Shown piece after piece: positions 1-7,626 of a DNA stretch of 64,000 bases. The notes beneath the pieces were generated by a model. The model was not told the origin of the DNA. It ran no database searches and saw only the letters and a program-made list of their open reading frames with translations. The DNA comes from Myxococcales bacterium (GTDB lineage Bacteria > Myxococcota_A > Polyangia > Nannocystales > Nannocystaceae): the NCBI GenBank assembly GCA_020633295.1, contig JACKDW010000008.1, positions 1 through 64,000 of the forward strand, given 5' to 3'. How positions within the stretch are numbered: the first letter of the stretch is position 1; every line of letters starts with the position of its first letter. The translations under genes and the position numbers were made by a program.

Positions 1-2
1 GT

Positions 3-491
3 CTCGCGTTCGTCACGAGCGAATTTTACCAAGGGAATTTTGGAACGGTCAGCGGCGCCAACCAGGCTTGCCGCGGGCTCGCGCTCCTCGCCGGCCTCGA
101 GAAGTCTGATCAGTATCGCGCTTGGCTCAGCGGCCCCGAGCACTCACCTGATACGAGGTTCTTCAAGTCAATGGGGCGCTATGTGCTCCTCAATGGCACG
201 CCGGTAGCGAACGACTGGGAAGACCTGACTGATGGCGAGCTACTCGCGCCGATCAACGTCGACGAGAACGTGACGCTCAAGGACACCGTGCCGGTCTGGA
301 CGAACACTACGGTCTCGGGGCAGATACATCCTGAGTCGCAAGACTGTGGGAACTGGTTCGAAACTGACTTCGCGTTCAAAGGGAGGTACGGCTGGAGCAA
401 CCTGGATGATGCCGGCTGGACCGACTATCAGGACGATGATCCCGTTGGGTGTGGCGCGATTGCGCATCTGTACTGTTTCGAACAAGAATGA
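3..491 (+). CDS. DUF1554-like secreted protein, C-terminal part (cut by window edge)
   Basis: The reading frame is open from the first full codon of the window, so the N-terminus lies outside. The visible 162 residues begin LAFVTSEFYQGNFGTVSGAN and continue with a Cys followed by an Ala/Leu-rich stretch and YRAWLSG. This is the pattern of the DUF1554 C-type-lectin-like module found in secreted proteins of Leptospira and myxobacteria. Conserved Cys residues near DCGNWF, GCGAIAHLYCF and the first CRGL segment probably form disulfides. The protein is probably extracytoplasmic, but no signal peptide is in view. Its base composition is less GC-rich than most of the window. The stop TGA overlaps an ATG at 488. 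Family assignment is by recognised motif only and the function is unknown. Confidence 0.6.
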   Translation, partial: LAFVTSEFYQGNFGTVSGANQACRGLALLAGLEKSDQYRAWLSGPEHSPDTRFFKSMGRYVLLNGTPVANDWEDLTDGELLAPINVDENVTLKDTVPVWTNTTVSGQIHPESQDCGNWFETDFAFKGRYGWSNLDDAGWTDYQDDDPVGCGAIAHLYCFEQE

Positions 492-916
492 TCAGCCCCG
501 ACGAGACTGCGGGCGAGAGCGAATCAGATTCTTCGCTTTCAACGAAGGTCGCCAAGCCATCGTCCGCCACGTCGACCGGAGGTACAAGCGACGGCGCGAG
601 TCGGAGGACGGCCTCGAAGTCATGGACCGATGGCGTGACGACGATGGACGACCCAGACGTCTGCGGAGACGGCAGGGTTGGTGGCGACGAGGAGTGCGAC
701 GACGGGAACGACGACAACACCGACTCGGGCGGCCGCGACACGAGGCGCCCCGCGGCGTCGCTTCGATGGCCCGGATGGAGGAGTCGGATCGTTCAGAGAT
801 TCCTCCTTGCGTCTCACGGCTGCCGTCGGCTGATAAGGCGGGGACCTCGCGGAAGCGATCTCCAGAAACCGGGTCGATTTCGGATCGATTTCGGATCGAC
901 CGGATCAATTCCCTGA
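488..916 (+). pseudogene. Remnant of a Myxococcus Cys-rich-repeat lipoprotein
   Basis: An open frame starts at the ATG overlapping the previous stop. It reads a Ser/Thr/Gly-rich stretch (SSATSTGGTSDGAS) and then VCGDGRVGGDEECDDGNDDN. That is the hallmark of the Myxococcus Cys-rich repeat, normally CGDGxxxxGEECDDGNxxNTDxC. After NTDSGG the frame turns into Arg-rich sequence with no further Cys pattern and ends at TGA 914-916. There is no signal peptide or lipobox. The features suggest an internal scrap of a larger lipoprotein left by deletion. It could alternatively be a short expressed ORF, but the loss of the repeat immediately after its signature argues against this. Confidence 0.4.
866..902. 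repeat. Short direct repeat next to the gene remnants
   Basis: The 11-base unit CGATTTCGGAT occurs twice in a row and is followed by a partial third copy (CGACCGGAT). It sits between the Cys-rich remnant and the truncated histidine kinase, so it may mark the deletion junction. No function is visible. Confidence 0.35.
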
Positions 917-958
917 ATACTCCCAGAAATTTGGCTCCTACAGCGGTCGTGCCCCAAC

Positions 959-1648
959 ATGAGTCATGAGCTGCGGACTCCGCTCAACGCGGTGCTCGGC
1001 TTCACGGAGCTGGTCCGCGAGGACCTCGCGGCCGCCTCCGACGCGGCGCGCTTTGAGAGCGCGATTGACGACCTCGACCGCGTCATCCAGGCCAGCAATC
1101 ACCTCGTCGGCATCATCGCCGACATCCTTGACCTCACGAAGCTCGAGAGCGGCGCGCTCGAGCTGCGCGACGAGGACATCGACATCCACGCGCTGGTCGA
1201 GCGCGCGCTCGCCGAGACCGCAGCCGACGTCCCGGGCCCGACCAACACGCTCCTGCGCGACCTCCCGTCCTCGCTGCCTTGCGCGCGCGGGGACGGGCTC
1301 CGGCTCCAGCAGGTGCTCGCGAACCTGCTGCGCAACGCCGCCAAGTTCACCGAGCGCGGGATGATCACGATCAGCGCGCGGCGCTCGCTGAAGGACGGCG
1401 AGGAGCAGCTCTCCGTCGAGATCCGTGACACCGGCATCGGCATGAGCGCGACCCAGCGGCGCGACGCTTTCGCGGCCTTCTACCAGGCCGACGACTCGCC
1501 GACGCGGCTGTACGGCGGCGCCGGCCTCGGCCTCACGCTGTGTCAGCGCCTGTGCGACGTCATGGGCGCGACGCTGACGGTCGAGAGCGAGCTCGGCGAG
1601 GGCACGCGCGCCGTCGTCAGCGTGCCGCTGCGACCCGACGTGGAGTGA
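959..1648 (+). CDS. Histidine kinase core lacking a sensor domain (probably 5'-truncated)
   Basis: 229 residues containing a complete catalytic core. The H-box MSHELRTPLNAV carries the phospho-acceptor His at residue 3. The N-box is LRNAAKF at about 120-126, the G1 box DTGIGM is at about 157-162, and the G2 box GGAGLGLTLCQRL is near 184-196. In full-length kinases the H-box follows a PAS, GAF or HAMP region as ANMSHELRTPLN. Here only PNMSHE remains and the preceding frame is closed by TGA at 914-916. The sequence upstream of the H-box resembles no sensor. It is therefore most likely a kinase decapitated by the rearrangement that left the adjacent Cys-rich scrap. It could still make a soluble HisKA-HATPase protein from the ATG at 959. 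No response regulator is adjacent. Confidence 0.7.
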   Translation: MSHELRTPLNAVLGFTELVREDLAAASDAARFESAIDDLDRVIQASNHLVGIIADILDLTKLESGALELRDEDIDIHALVERALAETAADVPGPTNTLLRDLPSSLPCARGDGLRLQQVLANLLRNAAKFTERGMITISARRSLKDGEEQLSVEIRDTGIGMSATQRRDAFAAFYQADDSPTRLYGGAGLGLTLCQRLCDVMGATLTVESELGEGTRAVVSVPLRPDVE

Positions 1649-1767
1649 GCGCGACGCCGACGGCCGCGCGCTCGGGGAGCGATCGCGCGCGGGTGTTCGT
1701 CGCGTGAGCACGCCCCCTCGCGCCGCGACGCTCCTGCGCGAATCCTGTGCTGCGCGCTGCGGCGCGC

Positions 1768-2304
1768 TCACCCATCGTCGTCTTCGTCTTGTTCTTCGCC
1801 CCTGATGTAGCGCAACGCGCGATCGTAGGCGTCGAGGAAGGCCCAGCGCGGCAGCTTCACCCGCAGCGGCTCGCCGTCACGGCCGCCCGGGTAGTGCGCC
1901 TGCGCGCGCGCCGGGATGTCGTCGTAGTTGTCGATCACGAGCCCCGCGACCAGCTCGAGCGCGTCGCCCCGCGCCGTGACCGTGATCTCCCACTTCTGCA
2001 CCACGCCCATGTCGTAGCTCGTGTACTGCGAGAAGCTCGTCTCGACGTCGTCCTCGAGCGCGGAGAGGTCGTGGCGCTCGAGCGTCTTCGCCCAGCTCCC
2101 CGAGTCCTGCAGCACCGCGAACGGCCAGGCGCGCCGTTGACCTGACTCTCTGGCCAGATGAAAGGCCGCGAGCTCCGTGTCGAGCTCCACGTCGTCCTGA
2201 CAGAGGACGACGCAGGGGTCCTCGCCCCGGACCGCGAGCAGCACGTAGTTGCTCGTGAACAGGATGAGCTTGACTCCGCTGGGGACCGCCGCGTCCGCAC
2301 CCAC
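1768..2304 (-). CDS. Conserved-looking hypothetical protein, 178 aa
   Basis: A soluble protein with no signal peptide or membrane segment. It starts with GTG at 2304; a TACGAT hexamer lies 6 bases upstream, suggesting a leaderless transcript. It has an even, folded-protein composition with many aromatic residues (YTSYDMGVVQKWEITV, LPRWAFLDAYDRALRYI) and a very acidic tail (EEQDEDDDG). I do not recognise a family. It is transcribed in the same direction as the kinase and S1 genes to its right (upstream in transcription), from which it is separated by about 145 bases. Coding status is supported by normal composition and codon structure, not by homology. Confidence 0.6.
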   Translation of the reverse strand: MGADAAVPSGVKLILFTSNYVLLAVRGEDPCVVLCQDDVELDTELAAFHLARESGQRRAWPFAVLQDSGSWAKTLERHDLSALEDDVETSFSQYTSYDMGVVQKWEITVTARGDALELVAGLVIDNYDDIPARAQAHYPGGRDGEPLRVKLPRWAFLDAYDRALRYIRGEEQDEDDDG

Positions 2305-2310
2305 GCGCGA

Positions 2311-2316
2311 ATCGTA
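2311..2316 (-). promoter_or_regulatory. -10-like TACGAT just upstream of the 2304 start
   Basis: Read on the minus strand the order is TACGAT, TCGCGC, GTG, so the hexamer ends 6 bases before the start codon. That is the distance expected if transcription starts at or next to the GTG. No Shine-Dalgarno sequence fits in the gap. This is one of several such contexts in the window. Confidence 0.4.
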
Positions 2317-2448
2317 GCACTCCGCGCGCTCCCGTGAGCCCGTATGAACGTGCGGCGTCGGACGCCGCTCGACGCCGGCGCGCGCGTCGGTCGGCGACGC
2401 GGCCGCGCGCGCGTGATCGGCTCAGGACCCACTCCGCCCGCGCGTCGA

Positions 2449-4224
2449 CTACGTTGGCGCGCGCACGCGGAAGCTGTTGACCGCGTCGTGCTCCTTGCTG
2501 ATCCAGACCTCGAGCCCGCGCGCGTACTCGTAGGTCGAGAGCGGATCGCCGTCTTCGAAGCGATCGGGCTCCCCGTACAGCGCGATCATCTCCGCGCGGG
2601 TGCTCGCGCGGTGCAGGCCCTCGCGTGTGTACAGGGCCCGCTGGTACACGCCGATGTCGAGGCGCGTGACGAGCCCGGTGTCGCTGTTGATCTGCACCGC
2701 CGAGGGACGTCGCTCGTTGCCGGGGCGGTCCGGCGTCCACTCGCCCTTGGCGTCGCGCGCGTAGCTGATCTCCCAGATCCGCGCGCCCTTGGCCGCGAGC
2801 GCCTCCTCCCCGGAGATCGAGTCGCGGTCGTAGGTGTGCACGGTGCAGTCGGCGCCGAAGATCTCGAGCGCGTCGCGATAGGTCGAGCGCCCGAAATCGA
2901 CGCCCCGCAGGCCGCGGCCGAGCACGACGCAGTTGTCGGGATCCGGCGGCAGCGCGGGCGGCAGCGTGCGCGTGGCGGCCGGTTGATCCGCGGGCGCGAG
3001 CGCTCGCTCGACGGGTCCGCGGGTGACGGGCGTGTCTCGCCGGGGCCGGCGCGCCGCGAACAGGCCGGCCGCGAACAGCACGAGGACGCCGACGATCATC
3101 AGCCCGAGGCTCCGGGACCAGGCGCCGATCGTGAAGAAGTTGAGGCCGATGAGCGCCGCGAACCAGACCGGGGCCAGGCGGGCGCGCGGGGACGACGTCG
3201 GGGTGTCGAGCGCGGCGCGCTGGGGCCGGGGCGTGACGGCCGTGGGCGTCGCCGGCGACTCGCCACGGAGCGCGCGCAGGACGTCGGCGGCGCTCGAGAA
3301 GCGCTCGGCGAGGGTCGGCGCCACCATGCGCTCGAGGACCGTCGCGAGCTCCGGGCTGACGTTGACGCGCTCGCGGAACTCGACGCGCTGCGTCGCCGGA
3401 TCGTACAGCTCCGTCGGCGACGCGCGGGAGAGCAGCGCGATCAGGGTGGCCCCGAGCGCGTGGAGATCGGAGGCCGGCACCGCCTGCCCCATGAGCTGCT
3501 CGATCGGCGAGTAGCCGGCGGTGCCGAGCGCCATGGTCGATCCGCCCTCCGGCTTGACCGTGTCCTGGACCAGGTCGAAGTCGACGAGCACGTGGCGCGG
3601 ACGCGCGGGCGCGTCGTCGTCACGCTCGCCGCCCGCACCCGCACCGGCCCCGGGCGCGGCGCTCGAGACCGCGTCCTGGCGAATGATGTTGGCCGGCTTG
3701 ATGTCGCGGTGCACCACCGGCGGGCTGAAGCCGTGGAGTCGCTCGAGCGTGCCGAGGAGGTCCTCGGCGAGCGCCCGCGCGGACGCCTCGTCGAAGCGCT
3801 CGCCGTCCTCCAGCAGCTGCGCGAGCGAGCGCCCGCCGATCCACTCCTGGACCAGGTAGTAGCGGGTGACGCCGCCGCGCGACTGTTCGAAGTGATCGAC
3901 GAGCCGCGGGATCCCGGGCGCCGACGGGGCGACGCCGCGCAGCACCGAGGCGGCGCGCTCAAACAGCTCGACCTGCTTCCAGTCGCGCGCCCCCGCCAGG
4001 GACAGGGTCTTGATCACGACCGGCGCGCCGGGGCCGGCGCCCGACGGGTCGGCGATCGTCGCGCGCAGCGTCTGCGTCGTGCGACCGCCGCCGAGCACCG
4101 CGTCGATCCAGTAGCGCCCGCGGAGCAGTCGCCCCTCGCCGCAGCCGGTGCAGGCGCCAGGAGAACGTGGCCCTTGGGTCAGGCAATTGGGGCACAGCGC
4201 CCCGCCGCTGGCGCCGGTCACCAA
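2449..4224 (-). CDS. Ser/Thr protein kinase with N-terminal zinc ribbon and membrane segments
   Basis: 591 residues. An N-terminal four-Cys ribbon (CPNC...CTGC, residues about 12-29) is followed by a Hanks-type kinase domain, about 30-315. The catalytic loop is VVHRDIKPANII. The metal-binding DFG is replaced by DFD (VDFDLVQD), and the activation segment ends GTAGYSPIEQL. Two closely spaced hydrophobic segments (about 355-392) anchor it in the membrane. The C-terminal domain (about 420-591) has an Asp/Glu-rich YGEPD segment and may be a periplasmic sensor. The start is TTG at 4224; GTG at the next codon is equally possible. The DFG variant keeps the Asp, so activity is plausible. Substrates are unknown. 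Confidence 0.85.
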   Translation of the reverse strand: MVTGASGGALCPNCLTQGPRSPGACTGCGEGRLLRGRYWIDAVLGGGRTTQTLRATIADPSGAGPGAPVVIKTLSLAGARDWKQVELFERAASVLRGVAPSAPGIPRLVDHFEQSRGGVTRYYLVQEWIGGRSLAQLLEDGERFDEASARALAEDLLGTLERLHGFSPPVVHRDIKPANIIRQDAVSSAAPGAGAGAGGERDDDAPARPRHVLVDFDLVQDTVKPEGGSTMALGTAGYSPIEQLMGQAVPASDLHALGATLIALLSRASPTELYDPATQRVEFRERVNVSPELATVLERMVAPTLAERFSSAADVLRALRGESPATPTAVTPRPQRAALDTPTSSPRARLAPVWFAALIGLNFFTIGAWSRSLGLMIVGVLVLFAAGLFAARRPRRDTPVTRGPVERALAPADQPAATRTLPPALPPDPDNCVVLGRGLRGVDFGRSTYRDALEIFGADCTVHTYDRDSISGEEALAAKGARIWEISYARDAKGEWTPDRPGNERRPSAVQINSDTGLVTRLDIGVYQRALYTREGLHRASTRAEMIALYGEPDRFEDGDPLSTYEYARGLEVWISKEHDAVNSFRVRAPT

Positions 4225-4299
4225 GGCGACGCCCGCCCCCGCGCCCAGCGGGCGCGCCGTCCGTGTCGTCCGGCGCGCCGTCGGGCGCGGAGCAGCGCG

Positions 4300-4385
4300 A
4301 GTCGCCCGATCATCGACCTGTCATGGACCTGTCATCGAACGATCATCGCCCGATCATCGAACGATCATCGCCCGGTCATCGCCCG
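4300..4385. repeat. Imperfect short tandem repeats between the S1 gene and the kinase gene
   Basis: About 85 bases of repeated CGATCATCG, CGGTCATCG and CTGTCATGG units with a period of about 8-10 bases. It lies between the start of the kinase gene and the stop of the upstream S1 gene and overlaps the last codons of the latter. Many units are self-complementary (CGATCATCG is close to a palindrome), so it could form hairpins or bind a dimeric protein. It could also be simple replication slippage. Confidence 0.55.
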
Positions 4386-7210
4386 GTCAGCTTGTCGGCG
4401 AACAGCTCGCCGAGCGTGCCGAAGCCCTTCTTCTTTGACTCGCGCTGGTACTTGCGCAGCGCCCGGCGCTCCTCGTCCATGTGCAGGCCGCGGACCGAGC
4501 AGCGCAGGCCGCCGTCGCGATCGCTCTGGAGGATCTTGACCTCGATCTCAGCGCCGGCCGCGAAGCTCTTGCGACGATCGTCCTTCTCCGCCGCCGCGCC
4601 GAGCTCACGGTTCGGGATGAAGCCGCGCCCCCGTCGTCCCGCGATCCCGCGCACCTGCACGACGATGCCCGCCGACTCGACGCGGTCGACGAGCACCGCG
4701 ACGTGGGCTCCCGGCTTGAGCAGCGGGCGCTTGCCGTCGGGGAGCTCGAAGTTGCCGTCGTCGATGGCCTTGCGCTCGAGCTTCGACAGCTTCGACAGCG
4801 AGATCCGCCGCATCTTGGTGTCGACGCGATCGACGACGACGTCGATCTCGTCGCCGACCTTGAGCACCTGCTTGGCGTGCTTGACGTCCTTGCCCAGCTC
4901 CGAGATGTGGAGGAGCCCGTCGATGTTGGGCGCGAGCCGGACGAAGGCGCCGACCTCGGCGGCCTTGACGACCTCGCCGCGCTGCACCGATCCGACCTTG
5001 AGCAGCGCGGCGCTCGCCTCCCACGGGTCGCTCTCGAGCGCCTTCATGGACAGCGAGACGCGCATCTTCTTGCCCTTCACGCCGCGCTCGATCTCGAGCA
5101 CCTTGACCTCGATCTCGTCGCCGACCTTGGCCGCGTCCAGCGGACGCACGTTGCGTCGCCACGAGAGCTCGGACTGGTGCACGAGCCCCGTGACGCCGCC
5201 GATGTCGACGAACAGCCCGAACTCGCGGACCTCGACGACGCGCGCCGTGACGACCTGTCCGGGCTCGAGGGACTTGATGCGCGCCTTGAGGTGCTTTCGC
5301 TGCTCGCGCTTGAGGATCAAGCGGCGGTCGACGACCAGCTTGCGCTTGCCCTTGCGCGGCGGCGCGACCGTGAAGTCGTGGCGCGTGCCGATGTACTCGC
5401 GCGGATCCGAGACCGGGTCGAGCGAGATGAAGCTCGCCGGGCAGAACACGCGCACGCCGTCGACCATGACGTCGAAGCCGCCCCGGTTGAAGCCGAACAC
5501 GATCCCGTTGATCCGCCGCTTCTCCTCGCGCGCCTGCTTGATGCTCGCGCGCACCGCAGCGCGATCGATCTCGCGGTTGAGCAAGATCATGTGCCCGCTC
5601 TCGGAGATCGCGCCCACGCGCCCACGCAGGATGTCACCGGGCTGCGGCGGCGCGCACTCGTCGGCCCCCGAGTCCGCGGCGATCGTCGCGGCGGCCTGCT
5701 CGTCCGTGACGACGGGCGGCGCCTTGGGCTGCTCGACGACGGGCTCGCTCGCCTCGTTCGCGTCCTCCGCTGGCGCGGCGTCCATCTCCGACGTCTCGTC
5801 CGCGGTCTGCTCCGCGTCCGCAGCGGCCTCCACGGCGTCCGCCTCCGTGGCCGTGGTTTGCTCCGCGGTCTGCTCCTCCGCAACCTCGTCCGCCGAATCC
5901 TCCGCGGCCACCTCGGCAGGCGCCGCCTCGGGATCCTCCGCACGCTCCGCCGCGCTCGCCTCCACGGACACGGACTCTTCCGCAGACTCCTCCACGGACT
6001 CCTCCACGGACTCCTCCACGGACTCCTCCACGGACTCCTCCGCGCTCGGCGAGGCCGCCTCCTCCGAGGAGGGGGCCTCGTCGCTCCCCTCGCCCGCGGC
6101 CTCGGCGTCCTCCGACGCGACGTCCTCGGGGAGCGCGCGCGACTCGGCGGCGGCGGTCAGACGCCGACGTCGCTCGGCCGCCTCCTTGTCGACGGGCTGA
6201 TCCCAGGCGATCGCGAACAGCTCGCCCCGGGTCAGCGCCCCCGCCAGCACGCTCTCGCGGCGGTCGTCGGAGGCCAGCGAGCGCTCACCCTCGGGCGCCG
6301 TGCCGGCCGCGTGCGCGCCTCGCAGCGTCCGCGGCTCGCCGACCTCCATGATCGCCACGCCCTTGCCGAACAGGTCGAGCGTGATGAGGTCCTCGACGAT
6401 CTTCTCGACGCGCCCGGCGACGATCGACCCGGTCGTGAAGGCGTGTCGGCGACCGCCCTCGATCTTCGGCAGGTACTCCGCGAACACGCCGGTCGGTCCG
6501 GTGTCGGCCCGCGAGTCGCTGGCCTGCTCACCGGCGTCCTCCGCCGGCGCGCCCTCGGCCCCGGCCGGGTGCCCGGCGGCTGCGTCCTTGCCGGCGCCGC
6601 GCTTGCTCTTGCGCTGGCGCTTGCGTCGCTCGCCCCGGCTCGGACGCTTGCTCTCGCGCGCCGTAGCCTCGTCCTCCTGGCGCTCGGGCGGCTTCACCGG
6701 TCCGCCGTCCTCCAGCGCCTTGACCGGCGGGGCGTCATCGGCTTCCGCCGTCGAAGTCGGAGCCGAAGCCGTCGACGCCGGTGTCGACTGCGTCGACGCT
6801 GGCGCGGTCGTCACCGTCGTGACCTCCGCCGTCGTCGCCGCGTCGCTCGCGGGCGCGTCGCCCTCGGCCGTCTCCTCGCCGCCCGCGTCCGCCTCGCTCG
6901 AGCCGGCCGCGTCAGTCACCTCGGCCGGCGCCGACGACTGCGCGTCGGTCTCGCCCTCGCCCTCGCCCGGCTTCTTCTTCCGTCGCCGTCGCCTTCGTCG
7001 ACGCTTCCGCGCGGGCGCGTCTGCGTCGCTGGCTGCCGTCTCCGGGGACTCGGCCGCAGGTTGCTCCGCGGTCTCGCGCGGTTCGGTCGAGCTCGTCTCG
7101 GCGGACGAGCGGTCGCGCTCGGACTCGGAGCGCGCACCCATGGTCGCGACTTCAGCGCTGTCTCGCGCAGCGCCCTGGTCGCTCGTGGACTGATCAGGGG
7201 TCTCTGACAT
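4376..7210 (-). CDS. Large S1-domain RNA-binding protein (ribosomal protein S1-like)
   Basis: 944 residues starting at ATG 7210. The first 500 or so residues are largely low-complexity, Glu/Ala/Ser-rich, with a basic RKRRRRRRRRKKK block at about 68-80, interrupted near 240-320 by a short folded segment. The C-terminal half holds at least five S1 (OB-fold) repeats. They include GDILRGRVGAI, GQVVTARVVEVREFGLFVDI with GLVHQSELS, GSVQRGEVVKAAEVGAFVRL with GLLHISELG, and a last GAHVAVLVDRVESAGI. The arrangement resembles bacterial S1, with an unusual acidic extension. It probably binds mRNA or ribosomes in the cytoplasm. The long antisense frames across it are GC-driven shadows. The symbol rpsA is not assigned because the acidic N-terminus makes it as likely a paralogue. 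Confidence 0.85.
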   Translation of the reverse strand: MSETPDQSTSDQGAARDSAEVATMGARSESERDRSSAETSSTEPRETAEQPAAESPETAASDADAPARKRRRRRRRRKKKPGEGEGETDAQSSAPAEVTDAAGSSEADAGGEETAEGDAPASDAATTAEVTTVTTAPASTQSTPASTASAPTSTAEADDAPPVKALEDGGPVKPPERQEDEATARESKRPSRGERRKRQRKSKRGAGKDAAAGHPAGAEGAPAEDAGEQASDSRADTGPTGVFAEYLPKIEGGRRHAFTTGSIVAGRVEKIVEDLITLDLFGKGVAIMEVGEPRTLRGAHAAGTAPEGERSLASDDRRESVLAGALTRGELFAIAWDQPVDKEAAERRRRLTAAAESRALPEDVASEDAEAAGEGSDEAPSSEEAASPSAEESVEESVEESVEESVEESAEESVSVEASAAERAEDPEAAPAEVAAEDSADEVAEEQTAEQTTATEADAVEAAADAEQTADETSEMDAAPAEDANEASEPVVEQPKAPPVVTDEQAAATIAADSGADECAPPQPGDILRGRVGAISESGHMILLNREIDRAAVRASIKQAREEKRRINGIVFGFNRGGFDVMVDGVRVFCPASFISLDPVSDPREYIGTRHDFTVAPPRKGKRKLVVDRRLILKREQRKHLKARIKSLEPGQVVTARVVEVREFGLFVDIGGVTGLVHQSELSWRRNVRPLDAAKVGDEIEVKVLEIERGVKGKKMRVSLSMKALESDPWEASAALLKVGSVQRGEVVKAAEVGAFVRLAPNIDGLLHISELGKDVKHAKQVLKVGDEIDVVVDRVDTKMRRISLSKLSKLERKAIDDGNFELPDGKRPLLKPGAHVAVLVDRVESAGIVVQVRGIAGRRGRGFIPNRELGAAAEKDDRRKSFAAGAEIEVKILQSDRDGGLRCSVRGLHMDEERRALRKYQRESKKKGFGTLGELFADKLTGR
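5980..6040. repeat. 12-base tandem repeat encoding EESV
   Basis: Inside the acidic region of the S1 protein the unit GGACTCCTCCAC (plus strand) repeats about five times and encodes consecutive Glu-Glu-Ser-Val. The exact 12-base period keeps the frame, so copy number can vary without breaking the gene. Confidence 0.75.
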
Positions 7211-7626
7211 TGGCAGACTCGTCGCCGCTGGAGCGACGGGCCTCGCATATCACCAATCAAACCGAGCGGGCGCAAGCGGAGAGTCCAGTCCGCTGAACCC
7301 GCCGACCGGTCGGTCGCGGCCGCACGTGGCCGTCGCTGGATCCTCCCCGGATCCTCCCCCAGATCCCCCCACAGCCACCCCAGACCTCCCGCTGGGCCGG
7401 AGACGGAACATTCCGCCAGGATCGCGCGAACACCCCTCATGGCGGTCGTTCCTGCGAACTTGACCGATTTCGCGCATATTGCGCCCGCAAACTCCCGCCC
7501 GATACACTGCGCTTCGGCGCAAATTTCAGCGTCACGAGACGCCCTCCGCGATCCGGGCGACGCCCGGCGCTTCGACTCGATCACGGTGCAAAGCACAGCC
7601 CGGCCCCTGAACGGAGAGCTCGCAGG
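7211..7626. other. Divergent intergenic region between S1 and hybrid kinase genes
   Basis: 416 bases separate the divergent starts. It must hold both promoters. A C-run cluster at 7345-7381 forms a G-quadruplex pattern on the strand of the S1 transcript. A less GC-rich stretch at about 7455-7530 may contain the promoter for the plus-strand kinase, which also has a GGAG-type ribosome-binding site just before its ATG. No coding sequence or RNA gene was recognised. Confidence 0.6.
7345..7381 (-). promoter_or_regulatory. G-quadruplex motif upstream of the S1 gene
   Basis: On the minus strand there are four G-runs of 4 (7378-7381), 6 (7365-7370), 5 (7356-7360) and 4 (7345-7348), with loops of 7, 4 and 7 bases. 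This meets the usual G4N1-7 definition. It lies 135-171 bases before the S1 ATG on the sense strand, so it may lie in the promoter or 5' leader. Confidence 0.5.

Noticed and set aside
4481..7207. A 908-codon open frame on the plus strand
   Set aside because: It is exactly antisense to the S1-domain protein; its Arg/Leu/Asp-rich translation matches no fold and comes from GC-rich third positions.
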